A DNA stretch of 64,000 bases, taken from Datisca glomerata. Taxonomy: Eukaryota; Streptophyta; Magnoliopsida; Cucurbitales; Datiscaceae. The stretch's first letter is position 1, and each line of letters opens with the position of its first letter. Below, piece after piece: positions 45,448-57,659 of the stretch. The stretch covers positions 1,270,558-1,334,557 of the forward strand of contig QANY01007891.1 in assembly GCA_003255025.1 (NCBI GenBank). The letters run 5' to 3'. The translations under genes and the position numbers were made by a program. The notes under the pieces are model-generated. The model saw only the letters and a program-made list of their open reading frames with translations. It did not search any database and was not told the origin of the DNA.

Positions 45448-46199
45448 TATTTCAGCCCAAAAATTACCACAATTATTTTGTTCATGCAATCTCCCCTCGG
45501 AGTCATGCTCATCTCTGACTGACTGTTTCAATCAAAGACCGTAACGGTGATCTTCAAGCACTCATCCCCCAGATGGGATCCCTTGTGTCCTTCGAGTCTA
45601 CAAATAACACAAACAAAGAACTCCAAAACGAGGAGGACTGGGGGTTTCCTCGTCGAGGAGCCTCCGATACTTATGTTAGTAGATGGTCGATCTCTTAGAG
45701 TTACTTTTATGGGGGAGAATAGACGTGCCATTTCTGTTGATCAGTGTAGTATTTATATCTGAGTTCCTATGGGGGATAATACATGTTGAAGGGGTTTCTT
45801 GAACCGCTGGAGGAAGCGTATCGAATACGCCTTGAGGTGTGATGTTTGCCTGGTGATAGGACAGGAGGGAGGTGTCTCTTGACGCAAAGCTAGCGATCAT
45901 TAAGTGTCGATGTGTCATTGAAGTGACTGGTCAATAGTCGATTTGATATTCGGCAGCGGTGATTGGGCCTGCGAGGTGTTACGTTCGGTGTACAACAATG
46001 ACCTTGTGCTCGTGGCCATCTAAGATCTCTTCATATGCTTTATCCTTTCTCACATGTGCGCGGGTCTATGCGACACGAACTTCCTCAGGGCCGACCAGAG
46101 GGGGTCGGTTCTTCTTCGAAACTCTTTTACGTTATGAGTTCCTCAGTGTAGCATAACATATGTCATTGTGTCATTGGTGGTTGGGAAAATATTATAACA
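45448..46199 (-). repeat. 5' LTR of copy 1
   Basis: The LTR is 752 bp. On the minus strand it starts TGTTATAATATTTTCCC at 46199, the same start as the copy 2 LTR (TGTTATAGGTATTTTCCC). It ends at 45448 with a mutated terminus (TA for TG on the plus strand) next to the primer-binding site. Confidence 0.85.
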
Positions 46200-47030
46200 G
46201 CTCGCAACGCTAGAGTGTAGACCTAAACTCTTTGCCAACACTCTGCGTTCTACTTTATCGATCAAGCTCGACAAGGATAACTACATTTTGTGGAAATTTC
46301 AGGTGGTTACAGCGATTATTGGCCATGGTTTTTCTGACTTAATCACGAACACTAGAATAAGACCAATAAGACTCCTAGAAGATGGCTTAACAAACCCAGA
46401 CTATATACAGTGGTTATGGCAGGACCAACTATTACTTAGTTGGTTGAGATCCACGATGAGTGATCATGTGCTTGGCTCAATCTTATAATTTGAGACTTTG
46501 AGTAGTCTCTGGTTTGGCCTCGAAAGAACCCTTTCTAATAGAACTCGAGCAAAGCTTCTGGATTTGAAAATTTTCCTACACAAGACAACAAAAGAAGATA
46601 AATCGATTTCTGATTACTGTGATGTCATGAGAAGCATCAGTGATAATCTCCTTGCTGCGTGAGACCCCACCAGTGAGCAGGACCTCATTCTCCATATTCT
46701 CGATGGACTGGGACCAGTCTTTGATCCTATGGTTGTACATATAACATCAAGACTTGATAATCTCATTGTTGAAGAGGTACTATATACGCTCTTAAAACAT
46801 GAAGTTATACTACAAAAATTTATGACTGAAAAAGAGTTGAGCATGAGAGCAACAACTCATTTACATGAAAATAATTCTAGAAATAGGAAGTTTAATCTCA
46901 CTCAAACACAAAACCAACAATGGAACAGTCCAAATTACCTAAATAAAGGTTTTCATAATAAAAACCCCAACCCCAACAGAGAAGGTAGAAGGGGTAGATG
47001 AGGTAGATTCAACAATAACAGGGTTACAAG
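46200..47030 (+). pseudogene. Copia gag, main part after the nested insertion
   Basis: Text reads LDKDNYILWKFQVVTAIIGH and GFSDLITN, then QDQLLLSWLRSTMSDHVLGS and ILHILDGLGPVFDPMVVHIT. This is the conserved N-terminal and central gag of the Copia type found in many plants (usual L-x-x-NY-x-WK, then WxxxDQ-x-LLSW-x-x-S/L-S). An Asn/Arg-rich basic tail follows at 46860-47000 with GRRGR-type text before the zinc-knuckle position. Two stops (about 46486 and 46660) disable it. Confidence 0.85.
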
Positions 47031-47159
47031 TCTGTAACAAACCAGGCCACTATTGCTAGCATAGATATGAGAAGAGTTACCATCAACCACCTCCCCAAAC
47101 TCACCTAACCAACTACGCCTTTGGCCAGGCTTCCCAAGTCAGTGCCTATAATCCACATT

Positions 47160-47560
47160 TCTATGCTTCAAGATCTGAGAATGGGAGTGAAGGTCCTTGG
47201 TTTACTGATAGTGGTGCTACACACCATGTGACCAATAATCTTGGAAAGATGAGCATCAATAATGAATATCAGGGAACAGATATAGTCTCAGTGGATAATG
47301 CTAAACAACTCACTATTACTCATATTGGTAAGAGTACCATGCACACTTGTTTATACCTCCTATCACTCAATTCAGTTCTTAGAGTCCCGAAAACTGAAAA
47401 GAACATGTTAAGTGTCTCTAAACTAAATAGGGACAATCCCATTTTGCTTGAATTTTACTCATCTACTTGTCTTGTGAAGGAACTAATTTCAAAGATCATT
47501 CTTCTCGAAGGGAAACTTAGAGATGGATTGTATGAGCTATTCCTTCCTGGGAGGTAGCAG
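47160..47560 (+). pseudogene. Copia protease, fairly well preserved
   Basis: Text reads GPWFTDSGATHHVTNNLGKM, with the catalytic Asp-Ser-Gly intact, then VDNAKQLTITHIGKSTM, then LSLNSVLRVPKTEKNMLSVS and KLRDGLYELFLPGR. The domain matches that at 3136-3500 residue for residue in many places but keeps its active site. It lacks the rest of the polyprotein. Confidence 0.85.
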
Positions 47561-47769
47561 GCAGGAGTTGAGGCTTGCAACTTGTTCTTCCGTAATGACA
47601 CTTCCTCTAAGAATGATTTCTGTTTTCTCTATTAGTAGGACTAAGACTGTTATAAGCCCATTATTTTTCATACTAGTAGCAATCTAGGCCTTTCTGATAC
47701 ACTGAATTGTACTTCTCCTTTTTCAAACAAGTTGTTTACCAACTTAGAGAATGTAACAACCAGTGAAAA

Positions 47770-47945
47770 TAAATGCAACTCTCTTTTGCCAACTACTTCT
47801 GTTATTTTCTCCAATTAGTGTCTTAAGCACATTGCATGATCAAAAGTCTACTAACACTGTCTTAGGGCATCAGAAACTTGGCCATTCCTCTCACAAAGTA
47901 ACTAAAACCATTCTGACTCACTTGAAACTCCCTCACAACAGACGA
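47770..47945 (+). pseudogene. GAG-pre-integrase start, truncated
   Basis: LGHQKLGHSSHKVTKTIL (about 47862-47915) corresponds to the pre-integrase zinc region W-H-x-RLGH-x-S. The similarity ends at 47945, where AT-rich non-element DNA begins. This is the 3' breakpoint of the truncated Copia element. Confidence 0.75.
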
Positions 47946-50349
47946 TAAAATATATATTTTCTATATATAATGTTATAAATATTAAATTGAAACATAGTGC
48001 AGTATGTAATATAGACGATACAAATTATGCCATATGAAAAGTTAGTGTTTTATTAAACGTTGAAGTAAATAGTAGCTCGTAGAGCATTAAAATGGAAATA
48101 ATATATATAGTGGCCAAATTTTGTCAAGTGCTGAAATTAATGTGTGAAACAAGCGAGTTAACAAATATACTTGCAGACAGGCACATAACTTCATTACTTT
48201 ACTATGATGATCATCTCTTTTTGTGACAAACTTTGGAATTAGTAGAGAACTTTATAAAAGTGTGTTAGGATTTATTTCATAGATTCATATTTCTACATAA
48301 GCTACGACTTATATTGACATCTCCAAAAAAAATTTGGCTTCTTTTTCCATGTGAAGTTCTATTGTCTACGATATCTAAGAATTTTTTCTTTACAAATTGA
48401 TAGATCTTAATCTATTATCGTTTCACATAACTTGTTAGACGATCTTGTTGACCGATCTAGCATGTGAATCTTATTTTGAAACAAATTTTTTGTCTCTTTG
48501 GGCCGGAAAATGACTCGACGATGCAGTAATATCCCACTAAACAGGAGATGATAGGTCTATCACAAGAAAGATAAAGGAGAATTATATTTTCCCATTTGAT
48601 TATTCTGTATAGAAGATTAACATCATGTTAACTTATCAAGATTTATGTTGTTTGTCAGGCTACTGTTATGTTGTTGATTACTAGATATTTATATATCTAA
48701 AATTTGATTCAGGTCATCGTCCCGTGATCAAACTTAAATTTAGAATTTGTGTGAAATAAATCATCAATTTCTGTCCACTCTATCAGCATGCATGAACTTG
48801 CAGGCCTTCAAATATTTTCTCAATAAAATGCTTCACGAAATCATTTTATCTAAAGCCACGTGTACATTTTATCTATCCAAGCACGATATTGACAGCTTGA
48901 TTGATAAACATTTAGCATTATACATGTAATTAACCTATAATTTTCTTGTTTCTTAGGAGAAGTTCTTTGGATTTGTTCGAATTTATGTCAAAAAGAAGAG
49001 TATTATTGCGTATATGTGTTATTGTGTCGTGGAGCATGCAAATGAAAACTCTCCTTGATATGAGGCTTATGACTGATCAATGAATCAACGGTAAAATGCA
49101 TATTTTGTACGATAAGTTACTTTAATACTTCATCAGCCCCGGCGAGTCTGAGTCTAACTAATGAATCAAGCTTTCGAATAATTTAAACTATAGCAATCAG
49201 ATGTGTTCAATAAAACTCAAATTTTGAAAACACTTGTGTGTTCAAAAAACTTGACGTCTATAATTAACATACAAGGGTCTATTTAGTTGTCTAGGTCATT
49301 AACGATAAAAAATACCCTTAAAACTTGAGACTTCATACTGAATGACCACCTGGTTGTAAAATTCAATTTCTGGTTTGGAGGACCGGTATGAGAAAGTGAG
49401 ACAAGATAAATAAAAGGAAAAAATTTCAATGTAGACAAGTTTACTAGTATTATGTTAAGTAATAGTCGGGTTTCAAAAATTATAGGTAAATAGCAGCTTT
49501 CCGAAACGGTCAATAAATTTATACCAAAATGTCTTTCATCTATATAAAACAATTATACTGTAAATATGAGTCAACTGAATGGAAGTTATTGATATATCAG
49601 TCTATATACCCTATAATTAAGGAAACTATATATTTTTTTATTTAAATTTACCAGATAATCAACCACTACATTAATAAATAAATAAAACTAAATTTGTTTA
49701 GAAATAAATTATAAACAATAAATATAAATCATTCTTTCCTAAAACAATTAGAGTTTGAAAATCCCACTCAAACATCAACCACTAGGTAAATCATCTTCAA
49801 TCTCCATCTTTTTATGTTAACTTAATCAAAAAATTATAAATAAATCAATTAAGTTAAACATAAAAGAGAAAACCTAAAATCTAAAAATTATAATTTGTGG
49901 AATCAATCAAATATTACCGATATTCTAATTAATAAATGAATAATGACATAAGGAAACATTATTGGTTTCAAAAAATACCAAAAATACTCTAAGATATTAC
50001 ATATAAGTTTAAATTTTGAAAAATCCCTACAAATCAGCCCCGACATAATCTTTTATTAGTTGAAAAATTAAATAACAATCAAAATATTATTAACCATAAT
50101 GATCTAAAATCAATTGAAACTAAATTGTAAATCAGTTTTTTCTAAGAAAAAAATTATTATTTGAAAATGTAAAAAAAACCCGCCCAAGCATCAACCAGCA
50201 GGTAAATCAACTTTAATCTCCATCAACCTTCGAAAGTAATTAACAGTATACCAGTAATAATAGTCAATCATCGGTAATGGTGTTCAATCGGCTTAACAAT
50301 TTGGTTTTTTACTACAAGATTTTGGTAATTGATAAATGAATTGTAGGTT

Positions 50350-50470
50350 CAAATATAGATGAATGCCGAACAAGGATGTTTGCTTGTGAATTGATAATCT
50401 AATGCCGAATAAAGAATGATATTTATTGTGAATTGATAATCTAATGCCGAAGAAGGAATGATTTTTTCCA
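50350..50470. repeat. Short tandem repeat (about 52 bp, 2-3 copies)
   Basis: The phrase gtgaattgataatctaatgccgaa (given here as a description of the unit) recurs, with aatgccgaa occurring three times at about 50364, 50403 and 50452. The spacing is roughly 40-50 bp. It is a simple local duplication. Confidence 0.6.
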
Positions 50471-52443
50471 TAACAATAGAAGATAACCTAATAATAGAAA
50501 ATACTAAAATCATAGAAAATTAAATTATCAATCGGTTATGGAAACAAGAAATTTTCATAATCAAAAATCCAGAATTATTGTGTGATTATATTAAGATAAA
50601 TAAAATTTAAATTTAAGAAATCATAAATATGTCAACAAATTATTCATTATTCTATTAATTAATTATAGTAGACTCACACAATTAACAACCAGTAACCACC
50701 TATAGATGGCAAATCTATCAACATAAAAATGAGATAAATAAATCGGTGATGTGACACTTCAAAAACTGTTATTTACCTAAAAAAAATGGGCTATTACATA
50801 ACTCATATTTCTAGACTTAATTATACGCTGCAATTTCTTTTAATGATAATGCTGGGGTGTATTTTTATCATCAAATGTGACAAAACGTAAATAATTATGA
50901 TAGAATATTAAAGATGAGTAGACTGGGCTCATAATGATTAATTATGACCAAAGAAATTCAAATAATTGAGAGTGTAAAACTAGATCTTACTACGCAAAAA
51001 TAAATGTGAGTGTGACAGATACAACCTTAAGATCTAGCACATAACGCCCTTTCAATTCCAATGATGGATTACTTGAGTAACAGGCAAGTCGACTCTTCAG
51101 ATGGTAGGGTCATTTCTGCCATAACACAAAGACGAATTAACCTAATTTATGAGGCATGGACAAACCAAAAATGATGCTGACAGTTGTATATGATCCAATG
51201 ATGGGTTGTAATCCTATTTAGAAACACAACCATAAGAGCATGTACAATCAATAATTAGTTATGAAAATGACTCTTTCACTTTGATTCTGATCGTTTTTAC
51301 CTAATTCTATAAGGTGAGAGGTTAGAACTCACTTATCGCGCTCTCCCGCTACTTTAAATTATAATGAATTCATATTTATCGTTAATACATTAAGTTTGTA
51401 ATAGAAAATCAAATTCAACGTGAAAATTCATATTAATTATTACAAGAAGATAACCATATTCGCTACATTTACTCAGTTACTTCAGTACTCAAGATGAGTC
51501 ATTTGGTTTAGTATGACTCATGACTTACTTTTAGGGTCGGAGAGAGAAATAATTCCAAGTAATTCTCTCTTAAAAACCCTAAATTTAGGGGAGTCTACCT
51601 CAAAGCCAAAAGGCATTTGATAAACACAAATAACCAAGGTACACGTCATGAGGAGAGTGACGTATAAGATTATTCTAAACTAAAATCATAACCATTCTAA
51701 GCAAGGAAACAAAGATATAATTAAATGTGTTGAAATTTTAGGGTTAGGGTTCTTTTCCATGAAGAGAAATTGATGATAGGTGTAGATATATTATAGACGA
51801 AGGGGTGAAATGTTGGAGAATGAGTGACGGCTTTTTATTGCTATGTTTGGAACCAATAATTTCTTTACCCTTCCTTTTCATTGTGTGCTTTTGCTTCTAC
51901 TTTTATTTCCTTTAGTTATGGCTTAAAAACAGAAAATATCTACATACCAATAGCTGTGGCAGTTATGATTAGTTAGCAGTGTATACTTTTAATGCCATAA
52001 AATGTTAAAATAAAATAAAAACTTATCTAGAATTGGAATAAATATGAGGGGTCATTGTAACGTATATTATCAAATGAACTGGAGTTGAGCATCGCGTAGT
52101 ATTGTATAATATTATTTTTTTATCAAATATAAACCATAATTGAGGAAGAGAAAATTACAATGATTGATCTTACTTCTTCTAGAGATAGGCATAATATTAT
52201 AAGCATTTGATCAATTTATAGACCATGTAACATGTCAAATCCACATATAATAATTTATAAGTTATTTTAGTTAATAATAAAAAAATAAATTTATAAATGA
52301 TTGTCAAATCATTTAATCAATTAAATATTGGTCTATAAATTGATCTCCTAAAATTATTCGCATATTATCCATTTTTTATTTAAGAAATAGGCAGGAGTAG
52401 ATGTGATCTCTCTTTTTATTTATGTATATTTTGAATTTTTTAG

Positions 52444-52594
52444 AGAAACAGATTATTGTCGTTGGCTTGTCAACGACAGAAGGAAGTTAACGGAGATCAG
52501 ACCGTCCATTCGGATATAGACGGCATTGATCTCCTCTAACTATCCAAGCCGAATCCTTTTTTCAGGTGCATTCATGCCAATCACCGTTTCTCAT
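52444..52594. mobile_element. Short inverted-repeat element (MITE-like)
   Basis: The ends pair as GAGAAAC...GTTTCTC, with similar following bases (cagatt / cggtgatt on the reverse strand). Two perfect internal hairpins lie inside. Flanks are runs of T (attttttta on both sides), which could be an 8-9 bp target duplication of the Mutator type but are low in complexity. No coding sequence is present. Confidence 0.5.
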
Positions 52595-54564
52595 TTTTTT
52601 TAAAGAAATTACAGCAAATATACAAGATTTCAAAATCAATTTAACAAATGACATCTTTATTTTTTACCTTCATAAATATACATTTTTATGATACATCATA
52701 TTTTTTCATCATTAACGTAATTGCATGTTTACATATATGTCCTATAGTAAGTTTTTCAACTTTATGGTGGATAACTATATATTATGAAATGTGTTTAAAG
52801 TAGCTATAATTTTTTGTTATTTTAAAATTTAAAAAAATACTACCCATTTTTATATAGAAAATCAATTAGAAATGGTAAATTACTAGGTCATTGTTAGACA
52901 AATCTATTTTGACCAAGTTAAAAAATTCTTTTTTACATTTTGAAATCTAAATCTTAACAATATCAGTTATTCTCTACTATCATATTGTATGAATTTCTTT
53001 CCAAAAAATCACTAGAAGTTTGATTAATCTCTCAAATATCCCAATAGCATGGATTCAATTTGTTATGGATAATTGATAAATGGTCAATAACTTATTTAAT
53101 TGGTCGATAATTAATATACTTGCAGTATACTAATGTTGGAATATTGATAAAACATAGATTGTGTTGGTTTTTATGATTAACTATTAGTATCCCATAATTT
53201 TTTTACACCATCGTGTATGTAGTTGAATTCATAATTGATTTCTTCAACTATAGTATCAATGAGTTTCATTAGTTTCAATGAAAGTATTATGAACCATTTT
53301 CTACATATCTCAATGAGATCCCCGTAGTATAACAATGAAACACTTTTCGAGATATAAGCATATATCTAAATTCATATATAGAAAATGAGATCAATGAGAA
53401 GGTGTACTAATATTTTGTGATTAGTTTATCTAATAGTTCTTGCATAACTCAAATTAGTATAAGAGTATTTTAATCGTAGTGTTTCAGTGATTTACTCAAT
53501 ATACATCAATAGTATACTTGTGCATTGTAAATGTGCATCGTGGTTTGTCCCCGTGTGTTGACCCAATGAGTTAGATTTTGAGATGTTTTTAATTAGTTAT
53601 TTGTGTTCCTTAAATTTGAAAATTTCTATATATAAACTTTATGTTTTTTTATATATACTTTTTAAATTTTTTGAATATTTATTGGATTTCAACCATTTAA
53701 AAGAATACCTAATTTGGTTTTTTTAATTAAAGAGAAGAATAAAGTATATTTTTTAGGGATTTGGTTGGTATATATGATTTTTATTTTTTGTGATTATTAA
53801 TTGACAGACTTAAAATCTCTTTTATTATAAGGATACCACTTAAATGAGACAAGAATATTTTTTTCATCAATTATGAAAATTACAAAACTTGTTATTTAAC
53901 TATAATTCTAAAAAAATTGACGTTTCTCTAAATGCTTAAATGTTTCTTGAGAGTATGTGTAAATCACCCTTAGAGCTTCCTATGAATATTTTGAAAAAAA
54001 TATCTTTAGTAGACAGGTTTGCTTTTAGATCACCGCATCGCATCCAAACAAAACCTTCCAAATCAAGTATACATAATTTATTGGTCCCGGCCACGTGGCA
54101 TTTTGCAAATAATTATTGGCAATTTGTTTCTTAGATTCAAATATCAATATTATCATTTTAGGGGCCACTAAATATTCTATGTTTTACACACTAACAGAAT
54201 GTACCATTTCGATGATTATCCTAAGTTTGAACAGTACACTGACAGAAAATTATTGTACCTCTTTGTTCTGTCCAATTTAAGGAAGATTTTATTTTTCAGT
54301 AAATGATTCCAAAAGATAGGTGCAGTCAAATATTGGAAAAGATTTGAGTAAGTGCTTTTAACCATTTGAAGAAGTAGTTTAGACACTCCAAATACTCCCA
54401 ACGTTGATTATTAATGATGTTATTCCGTCTCTAACCACTCAGTTTATACATGAATTTATCCATTCTAACTCTAATTACATGATAATATCAAAATTTAGTC
54501 TAAATCTTGGTCAACGTTAAGTTTACTCTTCAATAATAGAGTGTACCTTCATCATAAAGGATAA

Positions 54565-55305
54565 TGTTACGGGTGTCTTCCTGACCACTAACAACGCGAT
54601 GACGCGTGTCGCGCCTCAATTGAGGAACTCGTCATTCAAAAACTTCTAAAGGAAGAAAGTCAACCTCGTCTGGTCAGATACCATGGAGCTCAGGCCACAT
54701 AGACCCGAGATCAGGAAAAGGCAGGATTAAGGCTAAGGTACAACAAAAAGATCTCAGGCAGCTCTCGAGCGCAAGGTCATCATTGTATGTCATAAGTAGT
54801 GCTCAACAGGTCTCATCGTCATGACTAAGTGTCAGGTAGCCTCTAAAGAGTCATGTCGACATTAAATGTATCAATTTATGTCAAGATCACATCACTTCCG
54901 TTCAATCAATGACCGATAACAATAGGCTTCTGTTTTGTGAAGCTTCTCCAACACGCCTCTGAGAGTCTTCTTCAACAGCTTCCTCCCACCAAGAAGACTC
55001 AAGTATAAATACCCCACCAATTTATATAAAAGGTATGCCTACTCTCCCATATAGAAATTATACCAAAATATCGATCATCTACTGACTTACGCATAGGAGA
55101 CCTTTAGGCGGGGCAACCACCCTCGTTTTCCTGTCTACAGGGTTTCTTGTCTGTGTTTTATAGATGTTGAGGTCGAAGGAAGCTTTAGTTGAGAGGAAAA
55201 GCACGTGCAATCCCAGGAGGAGAGAGTGTGCACAACTTTACCGCCGCAGACACCTTCGGTCAGAAGGATCAATACGTGTACTATTGAAGTTTTTGTGCTG
55301 GAACA
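54565..55305 (+). repeat. 5' LTR of copy 2
   Basis: It starts TGTTACGGGTGTC and ends CTGGAACA, with a TATA box at 55004-55011. The leader agtatcgtctatgggg (55310-55325) directly follows as the probable primer-binding site. Many differences from the 3' LTR indicate an old insertion. Confidence 0.88.
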
Positions 55306-56464
55306 TTTAGTATCGTCTATGGGGAAGACTATAAAGTTGTCCCCACCAAAGAATTGGGGGATTTTTCTCTTCTTGCAAGAAGAAAATGGGCCTAACAATC
55401 TACGCCGACGAAGTTCAGAATGAAAAGGTAAACCTGTCCATCTCCCCACTGAGGAAGGAACTTCCTACCTCCCTCAGGCTACCTGACAAAGGAAGAGGGA
55501 TACAGAGATTAAAACTTTAAAGGTAACCAGGAGAAGGCGAAGAAATACGCTAGCCGCTATTCGGACCACAATAGTCCCTTGCGTGAAAACGATCATTCCT
55601 CATGCGCTCGTTGGACTGCTGAGGAAAGCTATCTGAAAGAAGGTAGAACGACACCTTAAGCGAAAAGAATTATCACTCCTTGAGGGAACCGGGACCAGCG
55701 CGAAATCGGGCTATGTATAACTTAACCCCCCCCCCAACCACCACGAGGATCTAGTTGGAGTCACCCCCAAGAAGCGGGGGAGGAAGATAAGGCCGCCGGA
55801 TAGTGAACGAGGGTGAGGGTCCCCTTAAACCCATTTGGGAGCAATAGGTTAGTGACTACGAAAGGTGAAGGAAAGTATCAATGGGTCACCCTCCATTTAA
55901 ACCATTGGTGCCATGATTGGTCACCAACAATTTTACAAAGCTCTAGTACAAATAAAAGGTCGTACGGATGGGCGGCTTCGGGGATGTTCCTAGTTAAAAT
56001 ACAAGGGCCCTTGCACGAGTTGTTCCTCCCAAGCCATCACACAAGGCGACTGGTACCACAAGGATAATAAAGCCCGTGATTAGGGCACTGTTCGAGGAGC
56101 AGTCCCGGAAGGGAACTGAGGGGTCGGGAAAGTTGGTCATACTCCCAGCAGACAGCCAGAGAACACAATATAGGGTAAGTTAGCACTCACCCCCAGCAAG
56201 GTACGAACCTTGAGGTGCCTCACCACTAAGTCCAAACTAAAGCTTGGAGAAAAGGGCACTCCCACAAAAGTGAAGGCACTGAAGACCACATGTTCATCAA
56301 TAGTTTTCTAGATAGGAGGTATTTAGTGAACTTCTGATAAGATTCTTTTTATATGAATCTACTTTTATGAGGAAATGAAACATGTCATGCTCGCTAACGG
56401 TTGTCTAGCTATCCTACAATTCTCCAAGGACTAACCCTTCTGCAATAGTTGAAGAAAATAAAAA
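55306..56464 (+). other. 5' internal region of copy 2
   Basis: This is the position where gag should be, but I see only broken frames. The longest (55813-56067, 84 codons) has no gag pattern. A CCCCCCCCC run at about 55726-55734 adds to the impression of decay. Confidence 0.55.
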
Positions 56465-56875
56465 GTGCCGACTGATAAAGACACGCTAGTCGATTAGTCA
56501 GGATTAAACAAAAAGTGATGATTGGTAAAGGCAACAACCATTCGGGATTAAACAAAAAGTGATTACTGGTAAATGCGCTGTAGCCGACCAGTCAGGATTA
56601 AATAAAGAGTTATGATTGGTAAAGACACTCTACCCGATATGTTGTGATTAAATAAAAAGTGATTACTAGTAAAGGCGATCTAGGTGACCAGTCGGGATTA
56701 AACAAAAAGTGATTATTGGTAAATGTGCTTGAGCTGACCAGTCAGAATTAAACAAAAAAAGATGACTCGTAAAGATACTCTAACCGACCAGTCAGGGTTA
56801 AATAAAAAGTGATGACTGGTAAAGATGTTCTAGCCAATCAGTCAAGATTAAACAAAAAGTGATGTTTGTCAAGAA
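56465..56875. repeat. 47-bp tandem array in copy 2
   Basis: About 8-9 units of aaaaagtgatgactggtaaa, then gacgctctagccgaccagtc and gggattaaac are present. This is the reverse complement of the 44060-44440 array, as expected for two copies in opposite orientation. Confidence 0.9.
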
Positions 56876-57190
56876 CTCATGCTCGAAGACAGGATCAAGG
56901 ATCTAGTCAGAGCAGACACGCCTAGCTAGATATCGACAAAAGTGACGTCTGTCAAGCAGTCATGCTCGCAGACAGGATCAAAGATCTAGCCAGAGCAGAC
57001 ACACCTCACTAGATATCACAAGGAGATGTCTACCGAGCACTCATGCTCGCAAACAGGATCAAGGATATAGCTAGAGCAAGCACGTCTAGCTAGAGATCGA
57101 CAATGGATGTTTTCCTGATGAGCACTCGTGCTTGCAGATGGGATCAAGGATCTAGCAAGTCAAGAAGGCCTAGCTAGACATCAAGGAAGG
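56876..57190. repeat. 78-bp tandem array in copy 2, about 4 copies
   Basis: The unit contains ctcatgctcgcagacaggat, then caaggatctagccagagcag and cctagctagatatcgaca. It is the reverse-complement relative of the 43235-44045 array but with fewer than half as many copies. Confidence 0.88.
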
Positions 57191-57659
57191 ACGTCCACCA
57201 TCATAATTTGGAAAAGGATTTAAGATAAAGTAAGGTCCTTTGTCTGAAAAAACCTGAGGAGCTCAACTTATCCTCTAAGTTACCAAACCAGGAAAATGCC
57301 CAACTAGGAAAAAGTGAGTTCGGCTAAATGTCAAGAAGTAAACCCCTAATGCGAAGAAAGTCTACCCGTCCAGACCTTTTGGATGGGAGAACACTTGGGA
57401 AGGCTTCGTAAAGGTCGCGACTAGTCTAGACGACCCCCGACCTAAGAAGAAGGGCAACCCGATGGACCGGATCAGGATAACCAAAGAGGGATCGAGGCCC
57501 TCTAAGGCCACCCATTCTCAGGATTGTAGTTAATCCCATGGTTTGGGTCAATAACAATTCGTAAGGATACGACGTTCAACATAATGGATCGAAGCAATCA
57601 CACAGCCCAGAGCTAAGGCCTCACCCAGACCAGATTAAAGATCGACTGTCGAAGAAGAA

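Larger units (their letters stand above)
40838..46199 (-). mobile_element. Non-autonomous Tat-like LTR element, copy 1
   Basis: The element (5362 bp) is flanked by a perfect 5-bp target duplication, gctcg at 40833-40837 and 46200-46204. In its own orientation (minus strand) it runs: 5' LTR (46199-45448), leader with primer-binding-site text ggcatcgtttatggg, a 47-bp tandem array (44440-44060), a 78-bp tandem array (44045-43235), an antisense frame read on the plus strand (about 41522-42330), and a truncated 3' LTR (about 41345-40838). No gag, protease, RT, RNase H or integrase is recognised. The leader resembles the GGCGCCGTCTGTGGG start typical after Gypsy LTRs. Copy 2 is at 54565-59717. Confidence 0.88.
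40298..47945 (+). mobile_element. Copia LTR retrotransposon, 3'-truncated, with a nested element in gag
   Basis: A 5' LTR starting TGTTAGGATTG at 40298 is followed by a primer-binding site cgtatcagagca (40761-40772) and an ATG at 40787. Gag is interrupted at 40837 by a minus-strand element and resumes at 46200. Protease and the start of integrase follow, then recognisable sequence stops at about 47945. No RT, RNase H or 3' LTR is present, so the 3' half was deleted. Its gag and protease are the closest relatives, in this window, of those in the 2440-6781 element. Confidence 0.9.
47946..54564. other. 6.6 kb of AT-rich DNA with no recognised gene
   Basis: No protein domain, tRNA or rRNA is recognised. 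Identifiable items are a diverged tandem duplication around 49680-50220 (shared catcaacca-(c/g)-aggtaaatca and aatctccatc), a 50-bp-scale repeat with taatgccgaa at 50364-50460, and a short inverted-repeat element at 52444-52594. A 60-codon frame at 48747-48929 is not convincingly a gene. Confidence 0.5.

Noticed and set aside
48747..48929. 60-codon frame with a faint PPR-like feel
   Set aside because: A single short stretch without the 35-residue periodicity of PPR proteins.
53940..54134. 64-codon open frame
   Set aside because: No recognisable motif and no neighbour that would support a gene.
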